Positions 34,873 to 42,078 of a stretch of 64,000 bases of DNA are shown here, piece by piece. Source of the DNA: Nonomuraea helvata (GTDB lineage: Bacteria > Actinomycetota > Actinomycetes > Streptosporangiales > Streptosporangiaceae). The stretch's first letter is position 1. The number at the start of each line of letters is the position of its first letter. The notes below the pieces were generated by a model. It did not search any database. It was not told where the DNA came from and saw nothing but the letters and a program-made list of their open reading frames with translations. The stretch lies in the NCBI RefSeq assembly GCF_039535785.1, contig NZ_BAAAXV010000001.1:310001-374000 (forward strand), given 5' to 3'. Both the position numbers and the translations under genes were made by a program.

Positions 34873-35649
34873 GTGCTGCTGGGCGGCGAGGTCTCGATCG
34901 TCACCGGGGCGGGTCCCGGGCTGGGGCGGACCCTGGCGAGGCTGCTGAGCGAGGAGGGCGCCAGGGTCGTCGTGGCCGCCCGCACCGCGGCCACCCTCGA
35001 GAGGACCGTCGCCGAGGTCCCGGACGCCCTGGCCGTCCCCGCGGACGTGACCCGGATCGACGACATGCTGCGGCTCGCCGACACCGTGATCGACCGGTTC
35101 GGCCGCGTGGACGTGCTGGTCAACGCCGCCTTCCCCGGGTCGCACCGCAGGAACGTGCTCGACATGTCCGCCGGCGACCTCGAGGCGTGGCGCCGGGCCG
35201 TCGAGACCGGCGGCTACGGCACGCTGCTGGCCTGCAGGTTCATCGCGCCGCACATGGTGGCGCAGGGCTCCGGCTCGATCGTGAACATCACCTCCATGTC
35301 GTCCCGCACGGGCTACGCGGGGCGCAGCGACTACGCCGCCGGCAAGGCCGCCGCGCACCTGCTGTCCCACTGCCTGGCCGACGAGCTCGGGCCGTACGGG
35401 GTGCGGGTGAACTGCGTCGCGCCCGGCTGGATCGCCAGCGAGGTGCTCGACGAGTGGATGCGGACGCGGGCCGCGGCGGAGGGCGTGACGTTCGAGGAGA
35501 TCCGCGCGCGTGACGTCTCGGCGATGGCGCTGCGCCGCATCGCCACGGAGGAGGACGTGGCCCGCGCCGTGATCTACCTCGCCTCCCACCATGCGAAGGC
35601 GATCACCGGCGCCACCATCGACGTCAACGGCGGCCAGCTCTTCGCATGA
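34873..35649 (+). CDS. Short-chain dehydrogenase/reductase
   Basis: 258 residues from GTG at 34873. Classical SDR: nucleotide motif TGAGPGLGR, NAA at VLVNAAF, catalytic Ser in VNITSMSS, Tyr-x3-Lys in DYAAGKAA, and the C-terminal ITGATIDVNGG typical of FabG-like enzymes. NAD(P)-dependent oxidation or reduction of a hydroxyl/keto substrate that cannot be specified. Its operator-like palindrome hints at acyl-CoA or steroid metabolism control. Confidence 0.92.
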   Translation: MLLGGEVSIVTGAGPGLGRTLARLLSEEGARVVVAARTAATLERTVAEVPDALAVPADVTRIDDMLRLADTVIDRFGRVDVLVNAAFPGSHRRNVLDMSAGDLEAWRRAVETGGYGTLLACRFIAPHMVAQGSGSIVNITSMSSRTGYAGRSDYAAGKAAAHLLSHCLADELGPYGVRVNCVAPGWIASEVLDEWMRTRAAAEGVTFEEIRARDVSAMALRRIATEEDVARAVIYLASHHAKAITGATIDVNGGQLFA

Positions 35650-35733
35650 CCGGCCCACAAGTCTTGCGGTGCCGCCGCCGCTCGACCCCCGTGACCTGGG
35701 CTCAAGGACTGCACCGCAGTAGGTATCCTGGGC

Positions 35734-35765
35734 GGTTCGGCCCCGCCCTGGCCGGGGGCCGGACC
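35734..35765. terminator. Hairpin terminator after the SDR gene
   Basis: GGTTCGGCCCC and GGGGCCGGACC form an 11-bp stem with one G-T pair. It lies in the 168-bp gap before the FAD/Fe-S gene; TAAGAT at 35772-35777 may be that gene's -10. Confidence 0.5.
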
Positions 35766-35817
35766 GGGTCCTAAGATCCACATCGACCCGCGGCGATGAC
35801 TTCAAGGGAGCTCCACC

Positions 35818-38613
35818 GTGACTGATCCTGACTCGCGGCGGCTGGGCGCGCCCGACCAGGCGACCCTGGCCGCGGTGGAGGCCGCCGTGCCCGGCATCGC
35901 CCGCACCCGGGCGAGCGACCGGCTCGGCATGGCGCACGACGCCTCCCACTACCTGCTCACCCCTCAGGCCGTGCTGGTGCCCGAGAGCGCCGGGCAGGTG
36001 GCGGCACTGATGCGCGCCGGCCTGCCGCTGACCTTCCGCTCGGGCGGCACCAGCCTGAGCGGGCAGGGCGTGAGCGAGCACCTGCTGGTCGACACCCGCC
36101 GGCACTTCCGCGGCATCGAGGTGCTCGACGACGGGGCGCGGGTGCGGGTGCAGCCGGGGGCGGTGCTGCGGCAGGTCAACGCCCGGCTCGCCCCGTACGG
36201 CCGCAAGCTCGGCCCGGACCCGGCCAGCGAGTCGGCCTGCACGATCGGCGGGGTCGTCGCGAACAACTCCAGCGGCATGACCTGCGGCACGCACGCCAAC
36301 ACGTACCGGACACTGGAGTCGATGACCTTGGTGCTGCCCAGCGGCACCGTCCTCGACACCGGAGCCCCCGACGCCGACGAGCGCCTGCGCGCCCTCGAAC
36401 CCGACCTCGCGGCCGGCCTGGAACGGCTGCGTGACCGCGTCCGCGGCAATCCCGACTCGGTGCGTCGCGTCACCGCCCAGTTCTCGCTCAAGAACACCAT
36501 GGGCTACGGCCTCAACAGCTTCCTCGACCACGACTCGCCCGCGCAGATCCTCGCCCACCTGGTCATCGGCAGCGAGGGCACGCTGGGGTTCGTCGCCGAG
36601 GCGGTGCTGCGTACGGTCCCCGCGCACCCGCTGGCCGCCACCGGCCTGCTCGTCTTCCCCAGCCTGCGCCAGGCGATGGCGGCGATGCCCGAGCTGGTGG
36701 CAGCCGAGCCCGCCGCCGTCGAGCTGCTGGACGCCGAGTCCCTGCGGGTGGCCCAGACCGACCCCAAGGCCGACGACGTGCTCCGCACGCTCGCCGTTCA
36801 GGAGCACGCCGCGCTGCTGATCGAATGGCAGGAGTCCGACGCCGATCTGCTCGCCGAGCGCGAACACGCGGCCGAGCGCGCGTTCGCCGGGCTGCGGCTC
36901 GCGGCGCCCGCCCGCCTGAGCAGGGACGCCGGCGGCCGGGCCGCGCTGTGGCACATCCGCAAGGGCCTGTACGCCTCCGTCGCCGGCGCCCGCCCCAGCG
37001 GCACCACCGCCCTCCTGGAGGACGTCGCCGTGCCGGTGCCCGGACTGGCCGACCTCTGCGACGAGCTGACCGACCTGTTCGCCAAGCACCGGTACGAGCG
37101 CAGCGTCATCTTCGGCCACGCCAAGGACGGCAACCTGCACTTCATGCTCAACGAGCGCTTCGACACGGACCTGCGGCGCTACGCCGACTTCACCGAGGAC
37201 ATGGTCGAGGCCGTCCTGGGCCGGGGCGGCACGCTCAAGGCGGAGCACGGCACCGGCCGCGTCATGGCGCCCTTCGTGCGCCGCCAGTACGGCGACGAGC
37301 TGTACGAGGTGATGCGCGAGGTCAAGCGCCTGTGCGACCCCGCGGACACCCTCAACCCCGGCGTCCTCCTCACTGACCGGGACGACGCCCACCTGCGCGA
37401 CCTCAAGGCCGTCGTCACCGTCGAGCCCGAGGTCGACCGGTGCGTCGAGTGCGGCTACTGCGAGCCCGTCTGCCCGAGCCGCGACCTCACCACCACCCCG
37501 CGCCAGCGCATCGTGCTGCGCCGCGAACTGGCCGCCGCCCACGAGGCGGGCGATCACGCGCTCGCCCGCCAACTGGAGGAGGAGTACGGCTACGACGCCG
37601 TGGACACCTGCGCCGTGGACGGCATGTGCGCCACCGCCTGCCCCGTCCTCATCAACACCGGCGACCTCACCAAACGCCTGCGGGCCGAGCGGCACGGGCG
37701 CCTGGCGCAGAAGGGCTGGAAGACCGCCGCCGGCCACTGGGACGGCATCACCCGGGCGATGAACCTGGCCCTGGACACCGCGGCCGCGGCCCCGCCCCGG
37801 CTCGCCGAGGGCGCCAGCCGCGCCGCCCGCTCCGTCGCGGGCCCCGACGCGGTCCCCCAGTGGACCCGCGACCTGCCCCGCGGCGGCACGCGCCGCCGCC
37901 CTGCCCCCGTCACCGGAGCCGACGCGGACGCCGTCTACGTCCCGTCCTGCCTGAACACGCTGTTCGCCCCCGCCGACGGCGGCCCCGGAGTCATGACCGC
38001 GTTCCGGCGCCTGGCCGAGCGCGCCGGCCTGCGGCTGCACGTCCCGGAGGGGATCGGGAGCCTGTGCTGCGGCACGCCCTGGTCGTCGAAGGGCTACACC
38101 GACGGCCACGAGGCGATGGGCCGCCGCGTCAGCGACAGCTTGCTCGCGGCCACCGACGGCGGCCGCGTCCCGGTCGTCAGCGACGCCGCCTCCTGCACCG
38201 AGGGCTACGGACATCTCGTCCCCGGCCTTCAGGTGATCGACGCGGCCGCCTTCACCGCCGAGCACATCCTGCCCCGGCTGCCGGACGCCCGCCGCCTGCC
38301 CTCCCTGGCCCTGCACCCCACGTGCTCGTCCACCCGGCTCGGCCTGGACGCCGCCATCACCCGGATCGCGCAGGCCGTAGCGGAGCGGGTCGTCGTTCCC
38401 GACGGCTGGCAGTGCTGCGCCTTCGCCGGCGACCGCGGCCTGCTCCACCCGGAGCTGACCGCCTCGGCCACCCGCGCCGAAGCCGCGTCCGTGGCGGCCG
38501 GGGACTTCGCCGCGCACGCCTCGGTCAACCGCACTTGCGAGCTGGGCCTGACCCGCGCCACCGGCAAGCCGTACCACCATCTGCTCGAGCTGCTCGACCA
38601 GGTCACCGCGTGA
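35818..38613 (+). CDS. FAD-binding and Fe-S-binding oxidoreductase (GlcD/D-lactate dehydrogenase-like three-module protein)
   Basis: 931 residues from GTG at 35818, GGGAG 7 nt upstream. Residues about 40-180 are a PCMH-type FAD domain (LTFRSGGTSLSGQGV, GGVVANNSSGM). Residues about 240-520 are the FAD-oxidase C-terminal domain (VIFGHAKDGNLHFMLNERF, EHGTGRV). Then two 4Fe-4S clusters (CVECGYCEPVCPSRD, CAVDGMCATACPV) and CCG motifs for a further cluster (SLCCGTPWSSKG, HPTCSSTRLG, QCCAFAGDRG). Such fusions oxidise D-lactate, glycolate or D-2-hydroxyglutarate and pass electrons to the membrane chain. The 3' end is the left copy of the direct repeat that bounds the island. Confidence 0.93.
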   Translation: MTDPDSRRLGAPDQATLAAVEAAVPGIARTRASDRLGMAHDASHYLLTPQAVLVPESAGQVAALMRAGLPLTFRSGGTSLSGQGVSEHLLVDTRRHFRGIEVLDDGARVRVQPGAVLRQVNARLAPYGRKLGPDPASESACTIGGVVANNSSGMTCGTHANTYRTLESMTLVLPSGTVLDTGAPDADERLRALEPDLAAGLERLRDRVRGNPDSVRRVTAQFSLKNTMGYGLNSFLDHDSPAQILAHLVIGSEGTLGFVAEAVLRTVPAHPLAATGLLVFPSLRQAMAAMPELVAAEPAAVELLDAESLRVAQTDPKADDVLRTLAVQEHAALLIEWQESDADLLAEREHAAERAFAGLRLAAPARLSRDAGGRAALWHIRKGLYASVAGARPSGTTALLEDVAVPVPGLADLCDELTDLFAKHRYERSVIFGHAKDGNLHFMLNERFDTDLRRYADFTEDMVEAVLGRGGTLKAEHGTGRVMAPFVRRQYGDELYEVMREVKRLCDPADTLNPGVLLTDRDDAHLRDLKAVVTVEPEVDRCVECGYCEPVCPSRDLTTTPRQRIVLRRELAAAHEAGDHALARQLEEEYGYDAVDTCAVDGMCATACPVLINTGDLTKRLRAERHGRLAQKGWKTAAGHWDGITRAMNLALDTAAAAPPRLAEGASRAARSVAGPDAVPQWTRDLPRGGTRRRPAPVTGADADAVYVPSCLNTLFAPADGGPGVMTAFRRLAERAGLRLHVPEGIGSLCCGTPWSSKGYTDGHEAMGRRVSDSLLAATDGGRVPVVSDAASCTEGYGHLVPGLQVIDAAAFTAEHILPRLPDARRLPSLALHPTCSSTRLGLDAAITRIAQAVAERVVVPDGWQCCAFAGDRGLLHPELTASATRAEAASVAAGDFAAHASVNRTCELGLTRATGKPYHHLLELLDQVTA

Positions 38614-38707
38614 CGGCATAGTTTCCTGCCTCCTCCGCGTCCTTGCTTGGTGACACAGGCAAGGAGGCCGGGTGGATCCAGATCGTGAAGCGGAGTTCCG
38701 GACGTTC
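38573..38707 (+). repeat. Left 135-bp direct repeat bounding the genomic island
   Basis: Identical over 135 bp to 43414-43548. It covers the last 14 codons of the FAD/Fe-S gene, the 58-bp gap and the first 12 codons of the ECF sigma gene. Beyond it to the left the similarity continues imperfectly to about 38538. Confidence 0.97.
38672..38707 (+). pseudogene. Orphan copy of the start of the ECF sigma gene
   Basis: GTG plus 11 codons (VDPDREAEFRTF) identical to the start of the sigma gene at 43513, including its AAGGAGG ribosome-binding site. The frame then runs into island sequence, giving a meaningless 80-residue ORF ending at 38914. It marks the left island junction. Confidence 0.85.
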
Positions 38708-38991
38708 ATCGCAGCAGCGCCGCGCGCCCACTCGATTGACCTTTCCGACGCATCTTCCGACTGCCGCCGCACCCACTCTTCCAGAGCGGAGTTCACCACC
38801 TTCTTTCGATTTCCTCGGTTGGGGGTCTGCGGGTTGCTCGCTTGGCATCACCTCCTTTCAGCGGATGGCGTGCGGCCACTTCATCGCTTTCCTGACGTTC
38901 CTCCTCCCTGGTGAGACCGCGTCTCAGCGACGGCGCACGGGGGAACGCGAAGCCCAGAGTGGCCGGACGGGCTGACCGTTCGCCCCCAGGC
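38708..38991. other. Left end of the island, no supported gene
   Basis: 284 bp between the left repeat and the 2H phosphoesterase stop. Minus-strand fragments rich in Arg and Glu (RRPPTEEIERRW; VNSALEEWVRRQSEDASERS) could be the broken tail of an older gene, but they lie in different frames and no family is recognised. Confidence 0.4.
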
Positions 38992-39669
38992 TTATTGCCC
39001 GGAGAGCGGTATGCGGGAAATCTCTTGCCATACATACGCGCGTTGCCGTCGCTCAAGCAAGACGAGCGAAGTTTCCTTGACCGCGACGTCGGCGGAGGGA
39101 AGAGCATGTAGTTTCTCGACTGTTGCAATAGCCTCTGCTGCGGGAATATCGGCAGTATTGCAGTAGGCTATTGTCACGTGCGGATTGAATTTGGAATCTT
39201 TGATGGGCGCATCCGGATGGACCGAGAGAGTTGCCTCGCGAAGGATCTCGCGAAGATTTCTGATCGGGCCGCCAGGCGAAGCGCTAAACCCGAGCGCGCC
39301 GGGGGTGCCACCCAAAGAGTCGATGGAAATGTTGAACGGCGCTATTTCCCTGCAAGCACGCATCGCGGCAGCTTCGATGAGACGTAGCTGAGTCGACGTC
39401 ACCTCGCGCTCGAGCGCAATCCTGTCGAGCGTGAGATGCAAGCCGCTTTCAGGGATCAAATCATAATAAGGAAAGGAGATTGCTTCCTGGCATTGCTTGA
39501 CGAGGGGCCGCAGTTGCGGCGACGCCTCGAACGTCAGGTACCAGTAATAGGCACGCGGGGCGGCGGGGCGATCCCAATGGTTGGTGAGATATCGAAGCGT
39601 CCGGAAACGCTCGTTGACTCCGTCAACGTTGGAAGAATTGCGAAAATCATCGTGGCACGGTTCGCTCAT
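38992..39669 (-). CDS. 2H phosphoesterase / 2'-5' RNA ligase family protein
   Basis: 225 residues from ATG at 39669 (MSEPCHDDF); a TTG one codon earlier is possible. The two HxT motifs defining the 2H fold are present: His78-Leu-Thr80 (GLHLTLDRI) and His164-Val-Thr166 (NPHVTIAYC). Members open 2',3'-cyclic phosphates or 2'-5' linkages in RNA or small nucleotides, including some antiviral 2',5'-oligoadenylate phosphodiesterases. The ATG overlaps the stop of the XRE regulator (TGATG), so the two are translated together. Codon use is AT-richer than the host's. Confidence 0.85.
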   Translation of the reverse strand: MSEPCHDDFRNSSNVDGVNERFRTLRYLTNHWDRPAAPRAYYWYLTFEASPQLRPLVKQCQEAISFPYYDLIPESGLHLTLDRIALEREVTSTQLRLIEAAAMRACREIAPFNISIDSLGGTPGALGFSASPGGPIRNLREILREATLSVHPDAPIKDSKFNPHVTIAYCNTADIPAAEAIATVEKLHALPSADVAVKETSLVLLERRQRAYVWQEISRIPLSGQ

Positions 39670-40874
39670 CAACGCACTTCCCGTGCATATATCGCATCGC
39701 GAATGTCGCTGAATCTACCCGCTTCGCCCCATCGTTGAGCAGCTAGGCGAGCAAATTCCATAGCGCGCTGCTGAATCGATATTATCGGACGATCTGCCGA
39801 AATATTTAGCGCATCAAGAACGAGATCCTCAACGTGTTGCAGATCGGCTTCTTTGGAGGAAATCAGCGAAACGGCGTAATCTATCATAACGAGAGAACGA
39901 CTCCAAGGCGACTCCGACTTATTAATGTCAGGCAGAGCTATTTTTATGTATTGCTGAACCTTTTCCGGCATTCCAAGCGACACGTAGGCGGTTGCCGCAT
40001 TGCTCGCTATTTGGGCCGAGCTGTAGCATTCAAACGAGATGCTAGAAGGAAGCCCTTTGGGGGACTCATTGCACGACACGAGATCGTATGCTTGATCGAT
40101 AGCACGATGAACGCCTTCGGCATCTCCAAGTTTTCCCAATGCCCGAGCCATGCAATTAATTGTAAGCCGCACGCCCTGTGGCCCAGAATTCGCATAGGCC
40201 AGGCCGTCTAGCGCCAGGCTCAGCGCCTCATCGTATTTCCGAGCGTAGTATTCGCAGAAGCTTTGCATACCTCGCGCCCAAGCCTGTAGGTTAGAATCTT
40301 GCGCGAAGTCGCCAAGCTGGAATGCTTCAGCACAGTACGCTCGCGCCAGCGGAAACCTACCGCGTCCGACAGCTATGTAACCGAGTATGCCCGATGTCCC
40401 GCACGCGATTTCAAACAGCTGCTGACGCTCCCTCGGATGACTGCATTCGTCAAGAAGAGTATCTATCCAGGTTCGCTGGCGGAGGAGAGCAGGAACAAGA
40501 TCCGAATGATCTAGCTGGTCGTATCGGAATATGATATCACCGAGGTTGTCTCTTAGCTGGCGAATTATCTCTGGGCTGACTGCTCTATTTAGTCTGTCGA
40601 TGCGACTGAGCACATCAGTTATATCTTCTGATATCTTCAAGCCTGGGCGGCTGAGAACTTTATGGTCTGGTGCGGACGGCGCTAGAGCCACCAGTTCGCC
40701 CTTTGCCCCGAGTGCTCTATCGAGTGCCGTTGCGATGGCCAAGCTGGGCGTGCGTCGCCCGTTTTCGAGATCGGAAATATAGCTTTTGCCAACGTTGGCT
40801 AGGCGGGCTGCGTCACGGATGGACATATCGCCACGTAGGCGTCGAAGTGCCGCGCCGAAGGTTTCTATGCCCAT
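39669..40874 (-). CDS. XRE-family regulator with TPR-like C-terminal domain
   Basis: 401 residues from ATG at 40874 with GGGAG upstream. HTH at residues 5-60 (FGAALRRLRGDMSIRDAARLANVGKSYISDLENGRRTPSLAIATALDRAL). The remaining 330 residues are helical, TPR-like (ARAYCAEAFQLGDF, YARKYDEALSLALDGLAYA, LGKLGDAEGVHRAIDQAYDL, TAYVSLGMPEKVQQYIKIAL). XRE-TPR proteins in Firmicutes (RRNPP) sense small peptides; actinobacterial versions are mostly uncharacterised. Three TGTCCGC half-sites upstream suggest autoregulation. Overlaps the 2H gene. Confidence 0.92.
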   Translation of the reverse strand: MGIETFGAALRRLRGDMSIRDAARLANVGKSYISDLENGRRTPSLAIATALDRALGAKGELVALAPSAPDHKVLSRPGLKISEDITDVLSRIDRLNRAVSPEIIRQLRDNLGDIIFRYDQLDHSDLVPALLRQRTWIDTLLDECSHPRERQQLFEIACGTSGILGYIAVGRGRFPLARAYCAEAFQLGDFAQDSNLQAWARGMQSFCEYYARKYDEALSLALDGLAYANSGPQGVRLTINCMARALGKLGDAEGVHRAIDQAYDLVSCNESPKGLPSSISFECYSSAQIASNAATAYVSLGMPEKVQQYIKIALPDINKSESPWSRSLVMIDYAVSLISSKEADLQHVEDLVLDALNISADRPIISIQQRAMEFARLAAQRWGEAGRFSDIRDAIYAREVR

Positions 40875-40889
40875 GCGGTGCTCCCTGCC

Positions 40890-40934
40890 CTGTCCGCGCC
40901 CTGCCCGCGAGTGCTGCGGACACCTCGCGGACAG
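40890..40934. promoter_or_regulatory. Inverted repeat CTGTCCGCG / CGCGGACAG upstream of the XRE gene
   Basis: Perfect 9-bp arms at 40890-40898 and 40926-40934, with a further GCGGACA at 40915-40921. It begins 16 bp upstream of the XRE start. Likely an XRE operator for itself and the divergent small genes. Confidence 0.5.
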
Positions 40935-41023
40935 CCAACCCCTAGACCATGGCTTCCGGTATTAGCAACGTTATCCCCGTGGGCTGCTGTTTTCCGCACC
41001 CTCGCCATAAAAGGCGGCCCCGG

Positions 41024-41043
41024 CCCGGTGCGCTAACACCGGG
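41024..41043. terminator. Hairpin CCCGGTG-N6-CACCGGG
   Basis: Seven-bp perfect stem, CGCTAA loop, 38 bp before the small-gene start at 41082. Could be a terminator or leader attenuator; no T tract. Confidence 0.35.
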
Positions 41044-41081
41044 GGATCCGGAGCCTTGATCAGGAATCGAGGTCCTGACCC

Positions 41082-41450
41082 ATGCAGAAGCCTAGCTTCC
41101 GAGGAGGCATGGACGCCTTGACCAGGCCACAAGTGCCCTCCTTCGACAAGCTGGACGTCGAGATCAGCGGCATGTTGATCTTCGTTCCGAAGAACACGGT
41201 GAACCTGTATCTCGTGCAGGCTTACGTCAACCCTGTCCAGCCCGACCAGGTCTCCGGATCGATCCTCACGACCGATCTCATGTTCGCCTGGACGTGGTTG
41301 ATCGAGGGACTCGCCGAGGGCGGTTGGGGCGAAGTGGTCGCGTTCGACGTGGCGATCAAGAAATGCCCCCGCTGGCGCCGCAACCTGGGCAGAATCGACG
41401 GGCCGACCAAGCACCCCAACCCGCTGCGGCACACCCCCGTCGAGCCATGA
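41082..41450 (+). CDS. Small protein of unknown function in the island
   Basis: 122 residues from ATG at 41082; an in-frame ATG at 41109 is directly behind GAGGAGG but only 1 nt away. The core KLDVEISGMLIFVPKNTVNLYLVQAYVNP followed by WTWLIEGLAEGGWGEVVAFDVAI is a mixed alpha/beta sequence without signal peptide or clear membrane helix. Its TGA overlaps the next ATG (ATGA). Family not recognised; divergent from the XRE gene. Confidence 0.65.
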   Translation: MQKPSFRGGMDALTRPQVPSFDKLDVEISGMLIFVPKNTVNLYLVQAYVNPVQPDQVSGSILTTDLMFAWTWLIEGLAEGGWGEVVAFDVAIKKCPRWRRNLGRIDGPTKHPNPLRHTPVEP

Positions 41451-41701
41451 CCGCGCCATGCAGGTCCCGCCTTGAGTGGGCCCCGTACAACTCGCACGGG
41501 ACGCGAGCAAGGATCAAGGAGTTCGTCACCTGGGGGTCCGTCGAGTATGAGCAGTGCATAGAGGGCGGGTCGTACCTGATCCGGCGGACAGAGCGAAACA
41601 GCGACACTGGAGTGCGCACGGTCATGGAGATCGGTCGTGGCATGACGCGGATCCGCGTGCTTGATCTCTGGCAGTTGATCGTCAGCGGAGATGCGAGCTA
41701 A
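41447..41701 (+). CDS. Small protein of unknown function, coupled to the previous gene
   Basis: 84 residues from ATG at 41447 in the ATGA overlap. Beta-rich sequence (VEYEQCIEGGSYLIRRTERNS, RTVMEIGRGMTRIRVLDLWQLI). No family recognised. The coupling suggests it acts with the 122-residue protein. A 242-bp AT-rich gap with a strong terminator follows. Confidence 0.6.
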   Translation: MTAPCRSRLEWAPYNSHGTRARIKEFVTWGSVEYEQCIEGGSYLIRRTERNSDTGVRTVMEIGRGMTRIRVLDLWQLIVSGDAS

Positions 41702-41782
41702 ACATTCTGCACGGTGTGCGCCGCACATCATTCGCCATCATATCCAAAGGAGGCAAGAAAAAGGTTTAGCCAAAAAGGAAAT

Positions 41783-41823
41783 CATTATCCCGCTTCGCAC
41801 AAGTGGGATAATGGCGCTTTTTC
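41783..41823 (+). terminator. Rho-independent terminator, AT-rich type
   Basis: A 13-bp stem (CATTATCCCGCTT with AAGTGGGATAATG, one G-U pair), CGCAC loop, then GCGCTTTTTC. Its AT content and T tract are unlike the GC-only hairpins elsewhere in this window, consistent with the island being foreign. Confidence 0.8.
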
Positions 41824-41943
41824 AAAAATGGACAACAGTGGCTAGGGGCCCAATTTTCTCACCGAACAGCTGTATCGACGCCAAGGCTTAGAAGCTAACG
41901 TGGACCCAGAGCGGACGTCGAACCGCATGGCGGAAGGAGTATC

Positions 41944-42078
41944 ATGGGCAAGGACAAGGACGACAAGGACGACAAGCCCGCACCGAAACATGCAGGCGAA
42001 CAGAAGAAAGACGTACCATTCAAGCCGAAAGAACCGACAGGGCCGGAGAAGAACGGCAAGGGCGGCGGAAGGCACTAG
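41944..42078 (+). CDS. 44-residue Lys/Asp-rich peptide coupled to the PIMT-like methyltransferase
   Basis: 44 residues from ATG at 41944, with GGAAGGAG 6 nt upstream. Composition is extreme: MGKDKDDKDDKPAP at the start, EQKKDVPFKPKEPTG in the middle and EKNGKGGGRH at the end. No Cys, Ser or signal peptide and almost no hydrophobic residues. The TAG stop shares its G with the GTG start of the methyltransferase (TAGTG), so the two are made in a fixed ratio. The Asp-rich head and Lys-Asn-Gly tail are the kind of residues PIMT enzymes act on, so it could be the substrate or a RiPP-like precursor. Function unproven. Confidence 0.7.
   Translation: MGKDKDDKDDKPAPKHAGEQKKDVPFKPKEPTGPEKNGKGGGRH

Noticed and set aside
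34816..38799. Minus-strand open frame of 1,327 codons
   Set aside because: It is antisense to the FAD/Fe-S oxidoreductase and SDR genes; composition is Gly/Arg/Val-rich with no family motif, as expected of a high-GC shadow frame.
41944..42078. 44-residue ORF as a lanthipeptide (FxLD-type) precursor
   Set aside because: It contains no Cys and no Ser/Thr-rich core, and no lanthionine-forming enzyme is nearby; only the methyltransferase similarity recalls that system.
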